64,000 nt of DNA from Piscicola geometra (lineage: Eukaryota; Annelida; Clitellata; Hirudinida; Piscicolidae): contig OX030959.1 in assembly GCA_943735955.1 (NCBI GenBank), positions 451,225 through 515,224 of the forward strand, given 5' to 3'. The notes under the pieces were generated by a model that worked only from the letters and a program-made list of their open reading frames with translations, searched no databases and was not told where the DNA came from. Numbering within the stretch: position 1 is the stretch's first letter; each line of letters begins with the position of its first letter. This document shows, piece by piece, positions 56,946 to 64,000 of the stretch. A program made the translations under genes and the position numbers.

Positions 56946-59139
56946 TTCGAGTGAGTACAGGCGAGGGGAAAGAACATGGTTATTTATTCAGGGCGGTGTG
57001 TGCCTATAAAACAAGAGGCTGGGCTTATCTCTCCCAAACCGCTGTTATGATAAGCATTTTTATTCCTAAACGCGACTCCGCTCAGCTTTTGCATTTAAAT
57101 ATTTTCAACGCTTTTTGGTTTTTAAATATAGTTTTTTAAAGTTATTTTTTCGTTTATTTAATTAAAAAAATTTTTTTTTTTAAATTGTTAGTTTTTATAT
57201 TTCTTATCATTTGATCTTGTATTTTTTGCTCATTTATTTTTCTAAAAACCTTTCGTAGTACTTTTATGCCTTTTCACAAACTTTTACAAGCTTTCTTCGC
57301 TCTTAGCATTAATTGTTATTTCGAATTTACCTCGCAATTCAGAGGTAATTCTCTGCTATTTCAGATGTCCGCTGAAATAGAAGTTTTACGATTCCGCAGC
57401 CTTTTTAGAATTCCCCAGTTCACTCGAGCATCCTCTCGCAAATGCCGCACACACAAACACACACATGCGACCCTACACACGACTTGCAAACTACTCTTTG
57501 CTTAACATAAGCAATTAGTCTTTTATTAAATCAAAGCCTCGACGCCAACACAATTACACTTCTCAACGTAGCCATTTAAAAACTTTTTGTTTTGTCTCCC
57601 ATGAGATTTGAGAATGCTTTACGAGCTTTTTTAGCCCCCAGCATTTGTGAATTGGTGCTACTTTTAATTGCATATAACTACACTTTACGCTATCAACTGC
57701 CTTTTCTATCAATAACATGCAACTGCTTGGCACACATGGAGTCGCAGTTATGCAGTGATTTGTCATGCTTCCAAATGATTTATTCCGCTAATTTACTTCT
57801 GATTACACAACCACTTACAAGGAAAGGATGTACATCAACTTGCTATACAAGAACAACTAAGTACTAACTCAAGACTGTAACAGCATCGAAAAGCACGCCA
57901 TAGCTCCAACCTACTCTACAGTTTTCCTTCTCACGTGCAACAAATCTAATACACAACATTTATTATTCCAAGCCCCAATGTTTCTAAGTTTCGACTCTTT
58001 CCACATACTTTACTTCTTTCACCTCAGCTTCACAGCCAATACAACGACAGAATAAACCACTATAACAACTAAACGAACTATCAAGACTGAAACAACAAGC
58101 CATCTAACAACTCATGCAACATCTTTTGTTGTTTGTTAATTGAGCTCCAAAATGATCCATTTCAGATTTATTTCTTCCAGCGATCGCATTGTCTGCTCCC
58201 TTCATCTTCCGAAGGCACAGCGCGCCTGGATAATTTACTAGCACTATTAAACTCCTAATTTCTTCCGTTCAACCATTGCATTCATTCAAACACATAACTA
58301 CAGCCCTCGCCAAAATAAATCATAAAAATAAATACAAATAAGTTGGCTGTAAACTTAAAAACAAATTCTGTAAAATTAAAATTAGCATGCTAAGATTTGA
58401 TGAATTGTATTCAAAATAATAAATGAAGTTAATATTGATCAGTATTCTTGAAAGATTTTAGCTACAAAAACAGTTTTATCTGGTATATTATGGATAAATA
58501 TATATAATATAAGATGTAAAAAAAATCATATTAAGTGCAAAATTTTGTTAAATTGAGTTAGCCTGCCAAAGTCTAATGAAATTTCATTAAAATAATAAAT
58601 ATAGCACATTAGGAACAAATGCAAATTAAATTTGTGTTTGAAAGTTAACTTTTTCAAAAACACTTATGAATTTTTGATACATTTATTATTTTTATATGAA
58701 ATTTCCCCAAACTTTAATGTGTCAATTTAAATTTAATGTTTTTTCAAGTTTATATGCATAATATGCTAACTAAAAGTGTGTTTTTAGATGAAATATTATC
58801 ATTCTTATAATAAATTTGATATAGTGTTGTATTTATGCAATGAGAGATCATCTAGTGATGGCATGATCTAAAATTTTGTATTTATAGTCATATACCTGGC
58901 TTACACTGATATAGTTTTTCATTAAGAAATTAGATACAAACTCTGGTGCATAAATGAGAATGGAACATAATTTATTCTACATAATAAAAAAGATTTTACA
59001 ACGTAAAACATAAGAAATAAGGTTGTGTGCCGTGTACATATGATAATGCGTGAGCAAACAAATGATATCGTTAAGATGGGAAATTACAGATGAATTGATG
59101 GAGTGGGTGGGGAAATGTTTGGGGGGGCTGGATGCGTTT

Positions 59140-59184
59140 GTGAAATATACCCCGAACTCTGTGTTATTACAAAGTATATTTCAC
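59140..59184. repeat. 11-bp inverted repeat
   Basis: GTGAAATATAC at 59140-59150 and GTATATTTCAC at 59174-59184 are perfect complements around a 23-nt loop. They lie just beyond the 3' end of the SUEL/CUB gene. Confidence 0.55.
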
Positions 59185-59266
59185 GAGCTGTTTTTTGTTT
59201 GGTTCTAAATTATGTTTTGATTTTGTTTTATGAGACACATTTTTTGTGAAAATAATTTTTTGCGAC

Positions 59267-59272
59267 TTTATT
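59267..59272 (-). promoter_or_regulatory. Polyadenylation signal of the SUEL/CUB/sushi gene
   Basis: AATAAA on the minus strand lies 64 nt after the stop codon at 59338-59336. Confidence 0.55.
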
Positions 59273-59335
59273 TGCAAAATCCCCATTCAACTTCATAGCA
59301 AGTAACAACACTCTCACCAAAACCAAAGCCACCCA

Positions 59336-61329
59336 CTACCTCTTGAGACACAAGTAGACCAGAGCAAGCGGCACTGCTCCAATCACCACTCCAAGCACCA
59401 CTCCCACCAGCACCGCTGTAAAACGTAATTTGTATTTGCAATTATCAGTTTTATAGCATTTAATTGTACAAAATAGGAATACTCGTTTCGAAACTTCATT
59501 ATTCCCATGGATACAACTCAAAACATCTCAATAAAATTTTAAAAAATAATTTTGTAACCTTATTTAATTAATAAAAGATTTAAAAATGGATTAAACGAAT
59601 AAAACTTTTAACCTATTGGCAGTGGGTTGTTCTTGGTGAATGGAGATTCTAGCATGACCGAGAAGCCTGAGACGGGTGGTGGGTCTCACATTAACTAATG
59701 TCGCTTCTTTGGAAATTTCAATTAGTTTCATACACGAGACGTTGAAAGAAATCTCAATAAGTCTGATTGGACTTTTTTATAGTTGGATTCTAATTACAAT
59801 CCTTCAAAGAGGCTTTTGTGTGTGCGTGTGTGTTTGTAAATGCTATGAATTATTGAAAGGTTTTAGTCGAGCGGAGAAGCGGACTGAAGCACCTCTTTAG
59901 AGGATATTTAAATTATTTTGATAATGACGTGAATTGAAAATAAAATGCCGATTAAGACCCGAGGAAAATACTTATAGAAAGTTTCTTTCGAGAAGGTATT
60001 TAAATAAACCACAGAAAACTTTATATTCACAATTTTTGTTTCCTGGTTAAGCTTTTTTAAATAGTTTTTTTGGAGTTTTAAATCATAAATGTAATTATTA
60101 TCCTATTCAATTCCAAAATATGTTTTGTTGCTTCTTGTATTAATTAATATTTTTAGCTTTTAAAACACACTCAACCATCCACACCCTCCCCTTTCACCAA
60201 CCTTTCTGCGACTGGTCTCTGGAGCAGTTGCCAAGACTTCCACTCCACTGCTGACCCGCTTGACACACCAAATAGTAGACTCTCTCAGAGCCTCTGCACA
60301 CCACTTTGGCACTCTCTTCCAACTGAATCACTCGAGCTCCTTCTATCTCGGGCAGAGCCAAGCATCCGACCACTGTTAGAGAGTGATTAATTGTAAGAAA
60401 AAGAATACATAATTTATTAATCTTTTTTAAATAGAAGGTTTGAGATATGATTGATGATGAGTATATGCTTTTGGTGAAATGAGGTTATGCTAGAAGTGCG
60501 TGATTATAAATATGTGTGTGAGAATGGATTGATGGTGTCATGGGAATGGTCAGAAGCGATAAGAAATATTTTCAACAGTCTGTAAAAAATTGTGAATCTG
60601 TTAAGTTTTGTTAATGGTGGACTCATAGCTGAGACTTGCAGTGAGTAATTACGAGTGAGGACAAGATGGATGGTGTCGGTTTAATAGGAAATGCAAGATA
60701 GCTGCTAGATGGATTGGAAATGCCCAAGAAATAAAAAAGAAGATAACTCCAAAAGGCAAAAGAATGCAAAGCGAGCCCAAAGGTTTATTATAGGCAAGTG
60801 AGAAGCCGTTGTATTATTTGTCTTATGCATCGAGCCTTCGTTCCTAAAGCAAAGCATTTTTGTGTTTTTTCTAAAAGTTTGCATGTCTCAATTAGGATAA
60901 CGAAGCAATGCGACCTTCGTATTTGAGAAGCAAGTTTGGGAGGTTGTTGTTGAAAGAAGAGTCCATGTTGGTGGCAAAATTGTTGGCGAAATTAACGTTT
61001 TTGTTGGAGAAGACTTCGACGAAGAGAACATTGGAGGAGGACTTGTGGATGTTCGACAGTCGCGCCATATCACTGCAAACTTCAACGTTACGCAAGTTCT
61101 GGTTTAAATGACCTTCGGAAAACTTGACTGTAAAAGTGCAGTGCTTGTTGTTGTTGTTGTTCATGTGGTTGTTGAAATTGTAGGCGAACAAATGTATTTT
61201 TTGGCTTTTTTCAACCGTTAGTTTCCATGGACATTTGGTTTTCTGGCTTGGTTCGTATATTAAGTGGCCTAATCTCCAAGCATGTTGTTGGTGTTGTTGT
61301 TGATGTTGTATTTGGTGTTGCTGTTGGTA

Positions 61330-61362
<33 letters not shown>

Positions 61363-63330
61363 GTGTTGTTGTTGGTGTTGTTTTTGATGTTGCATGCGTT
61401 GGTTATGCTGCTCAATGAACTGTAAATTCTGAAATTGGTTGTTTTGGCTCATAAGACTTTGTTGTCCTTGCGGCTTGTCATATTGGTGCTGAGACATAAG
61501 GACTTGTAGGAGGTTCTGTGCGGCATTGAGACGTTGCACCTCCAACGCAACATCCACTTCCACCAGACTCAACTTGTTGCATGTGTTGGGAATTACTGTT
61601 TGGGGGGGGGGGGTGGTGAAGGTTGTTTATTCAGTAATTTTTTTTATTAAAAAAATGTTACTTTAAAAAAATACGTTTTAAAAAATGTGTATACATTTTC
61701 TATGCTTCAAAAAACATCCAGTTGAAACACACATGATGGCATTTGTAATTAGAATTCACTGAAACTTGAGAATACTGAATCAAAGAGTATTAATTCGTTT
61801 CTGCAGTGCAAACTTCAAAGGCCTCAGACATGCTTGAATGTCATTCTCAAGCTACTGGAAAGCACCATGTATAAGACGCACTTGAAGTTTCATGGTACTT
61901 GATGAGTCTCGTGATAGAGTCAGTGTTGTGTTTAGTAATTAAATGAAAGTTTAAAATGTTTTCAAAAAAATTAATTCTGAAATGCATTTAAAAAAGTGTA
62001 AAAAAGTTGTTAAATAATCTTAAAAAAAACTGAAAAAAGCTTTAAAATACATTTTGAAAATTTGAAGTGTAAAATAAATAGAAGCGTATGAAGACAAGAA
62101 GCTGACAGGGTCGACGAAAAAAGTTTTTGTGTGAAAGATTTCATGCCTGCAAGCAATTTGTTCAGTTTGTTGAAAGTAAAAAGTGATTGAGAAATTAGTT
62201 TTTTAAACATTTAAAACTAAATTTTGAAACTAAATTTTAAATTATAATTTAATATTTCTGAAATTTTAGGTTTTTTGTACTTAATTTCAGAGTTTTCATT
62301 TTTTGAAATAAATGTTGGACTTTATCATCTACAAAAAATTCAATAGAATACTATTTTAAAATAAATTTTTAATTTCTATTTAAAAATGGAAGAGACACGT
62401 GAAGTAATTTGTAAATACTGAAATTTAATGAAAATAATATCTTTAAAAATAACTTTATGTTCAAACAAATAAAATTGCAAATATTGAGTTCGTTAGCCTC
62501 GAAAATAAATGTTATAAAATGAAATGTTTAAAGCCAGATATAGAAAGATTGAAAGTTTCCAAAGAAGATGTTTATTTTAAAAGTTTAATGGAAATGTAAA
62601 AAAAAAGACATTTAAAACACACAACTTCGTATTCCACAAGAGCACCCACCTGACAAGCACACATGTGTTTCTTCCAAGTACGAAATCAAGTCGGCAGAAC
62701 AGGGCTTTTGGTCCAAGAAGGAAGTGACTGCGAGTTGACACGACCTTCTTCCGGAGCACGTGACTTCGAGGCGTGACGTCACGTCTACGTGGCAGTCGAG
62801 GTGACCGAAGCTGGCGTTGATGCATTTGCCACTTTTCATTCTTCCGTATCTGAGACGAGGTTTGATTGTGATCTTCCTCAAAAGGAAACCAAAAAAATAA
62901 AAATTCTATGTTCTTATAAATAAAAATGATGACAAAAGAATATATAAAAACAATTTTCAATTCATTTCATCAGTCATTTTGTCATGTAATCACCTGGATG
63001 ACGTCACAATGATGACGTGTTGTGGAGGACATGTGATGTTGACAGAGTCGCTGAGACAAAACTCGTTGCTGTGTTGTTGTAGTTGTTGTTGTAGTTGTAG
63101 TTGTTGTTGTGGAAAGTGTTGAGCTCTCAGTGAGTGCTGCAGATGGAATTCTTTCAGTTGATGTTTTTGGGGCGAGTGTTGACGGAAGTGGTCCTGGTGC
63201 AGTAGATTGCCATTCCTCATAGGTCTTCTGCGGAATCTTCGTGGCAAGTGCGGCAGGAAGAAGGATGATTGTTGATGTTGTCTCAAAGGTTGTCGTTGCT
63301 GTTGCACATGCAGCGTTTGTAGCTGAGTGC
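59336..63330 (-). CDS. SUEL lectin - CUB - sushi single-pass membrane protein, 3' part
   Basis: Six exons join in phase on the minus strand: 63330-62994, 62876-62650, 61595-60915, 60372-60202, 59684-59613 and 59415-59336. The first is Gln/His/Arg-rich and ends with the start of a SUEL (rhamnose/galactose-binding lectin) domain (FCLSDSVNITCPPQHVIIVT). The second completes it: LRYGRMKSGKC, HVDVTSRLEVTCSGRRSCQL, then YLEETHVC. The third is a CUB-like domain (TCNKL, KCPWKLTVEKSQKIHLFAYN, NVEVCSD, LLLKYE) interrupted by a long Gln/His tract. The fourth is a sushi/CCP domain with four Cys and WSG. A short Pro-rich linker follows. The last exon is a Val/Gly/Leu-rich membrane span (VLVGVVLGVVIGAVPLALVY) with a tiny tail (LCLKR). 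The N-terminal half of the protein is therefore extracellular. The gene enters in phase 1 from upstream, so it is 5' incomplete. I know no named family with this order; a sugar- or protein-binding receptor is inference. Confidence 0.82.
60373..60914 (-). other. Intron between the CUB and sushi exons
   Basis: A phase-1 intron of about 540 bp with GT-AG borders and no recognised content. Confidence 0.75.
61260..61400 (-). repeat. CAA/CAC (Gln/His) trinucleotide repeat inside the CUB exon
   Basis: Interrupted CAA, CAG and CAC codons encode a tract of about 45 residues of Gln and His within the CUB-coding exon. The reading frame stays open across it, so it is a coding microsatellite. Confidence 0.85.
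61596..62649 (-). other. Intron between the SUEL and CUB exons
   Basis: A phase-1 AT-rich intron of about 1.05 kb. Near its 3' end (61602-61612 plus strand) is an 11-bp G run. No exon was recognised. Confidence 0.75.
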
Positions 63331-63551
63331 CTGGAAAGGTAGTGATGGCGTTTATAAAAATGGCCACAAAGCTTAATTCTCCTTGTTCAAGTACCGGCAT
63401 CACTCACACCCCCTTGGAAGCCCTTTGTGCTGCTGCAGTATTGTTGGGGCTTGGGTGAAGTGAGGGTGTGAGTGATTGGATGGTTTGAAAGGCCTTGCGG
63501 GCGTGTGAGTGTGCCAATTTGTCATGTGACCAACTAAAATATTGAGTTTAC

Positions 63552-63609
63552 CAAGAGTTATTGGCGCATTAAAGAGAAAAATTGTCTTGGTTTTATGCTG
63601 GTGCGTAAT
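63552..63609 (-). CDS. Possible further upstream exon of the SUEL/CUB/sushi gene
   Basis: A 58-nt candidate exon has a good acceptor (CCTTTCAG) and a GTAAAC donor. It enters in phase 0 and leaves in phase 1, as the next exon needs. Its peptide is ITHQHKTKTIFLFNAPITL, with no family signature. The phase match is the only strong support. Confidence 0.25.
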
Positions 63610-64000
63610 CTGAAAGGTCATCATCGTTGTTTGTTGTGCTTTTTCGCGTTTTTATTGTTCTGATCTTTTAGTAATTTATAAGGCGTGTAAGACCAGATCC
63701 TGCGCACTTTATCAACTTTTTGTGTCCTAGTGTCAGAGATTAAACGATAATCCATATTAACGTTTGTTTAGAATAAAAAAATAAAAGAAAGTATGAAGTA
63801 TATAGAATAAGATATGTATAGATTTTCAACAACAAAAAAATGAAATTTTGAAAACAAAACACGATTGTGCCATTCCACAGTGAAAAAGATGTATTCGTAA
63901 ATTCATTTTTGCTTCAAAATGTTGCAGTCAAATGAGCGAAATATTATTTTTGTGAATATAAAGTTGATCAAGCAGAACGAACATGTCTCTTCAAGAACTA
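63610..64000. other. Right end of the window, nothing recognised
   Basis: AT-rich DNA. The 5' exons of the minus-strand SUEL/CUB/sushi gene probably lie further right, outside the window. Confidence 0.5.

Larger units (their letters stand above)
54194..59266. other. Non-coding stretch between the piggyBac copy and the SUEL/CUB gene
   Basis: AT-rich DNA with a TAG/GTA trinucleotide tract near 56720-56950 and an 11-bp inverted repeat at 59140-59184. A segment at about 54285-54480 is less AT-rich but has no recognisable protein. No gene was supported on either strand. Confidence 0.6.

Overview
The window is AT-rich animal nuclear DNA. Genes are split by short phase-matched exons and long introns with GT-AG borders. 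Microsatellites are common, there is one piggyBac element, and one 200-N assembly gap (38801-39000). The gene set (Roundabout, a SUEL/CUB/sushi membrane protein, classic PDI, an hnRNP AB/D-type protein, PAN/apple domains) fits an invertebrate bilaterian. I cannot name the phylum from the sequence alone. No rRNA, tRNA, CRISPR or virus-like gene was recognised.

Layout. 2.8-13.6 kb (-): the Ig1 and Ig2 exons of a roundabout (robo) axon-guidance receptor, separated by an intron of about 10 kb; the rest of the gene runs off the left edge, and its 5' exon was not found. 19.8-29.8 kb (+): a complete ten-exon gene for a 334-residue protein with a signal peptide, three Ig-like domains and a hydrophobic C-terminus (GPI signal or membrane anchor). 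34.2-40.0 kb (-): a complete six-exon protein disulfide isomerase gene ending in KDEL. Its fourth intron is about 98 % one 18-bp minisatellite. 41.5-42.1 kb (-): the 3' exons of a secreted PAN/apple-domain gene, divergent from 42.6-46.3 kb (+): a complete eight-exon hnRNP AB/D-type RNA-binding protein gene (496 residues). 48.7-49.4 kb (-): two terminal exons of a protein whose first residues resemble the end of a homeodomain. 52.4-54.2 kb: a degenerate piggyBac transposon with intact TTAA duplications and 13-bp terminal inverted repeats. 59.3-63.6 kb (-): the 3' exons of a membrane protein with the order Q-rich region, SUEL lectin, CUB with a long Q/H insert, sushi, transmembrane.

How the genes relate. 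Three of the gene models encode cell-surface recognition proteins (robo, the three-Ig protein, the SUEL-CUB-sushi protein), and the PAN protein may be secreted. PDI and the hnRNP are housekeeping genes. Nothing shows an operon or shared control. Exon models were built by hand: each internal junction joins in the same reading phase, and the complete Ig, hnRNP and PDI models give whole numbers of codons. Much of the remaining sequence is intronic or intergenic AT-rich DNA in which I see no gene.
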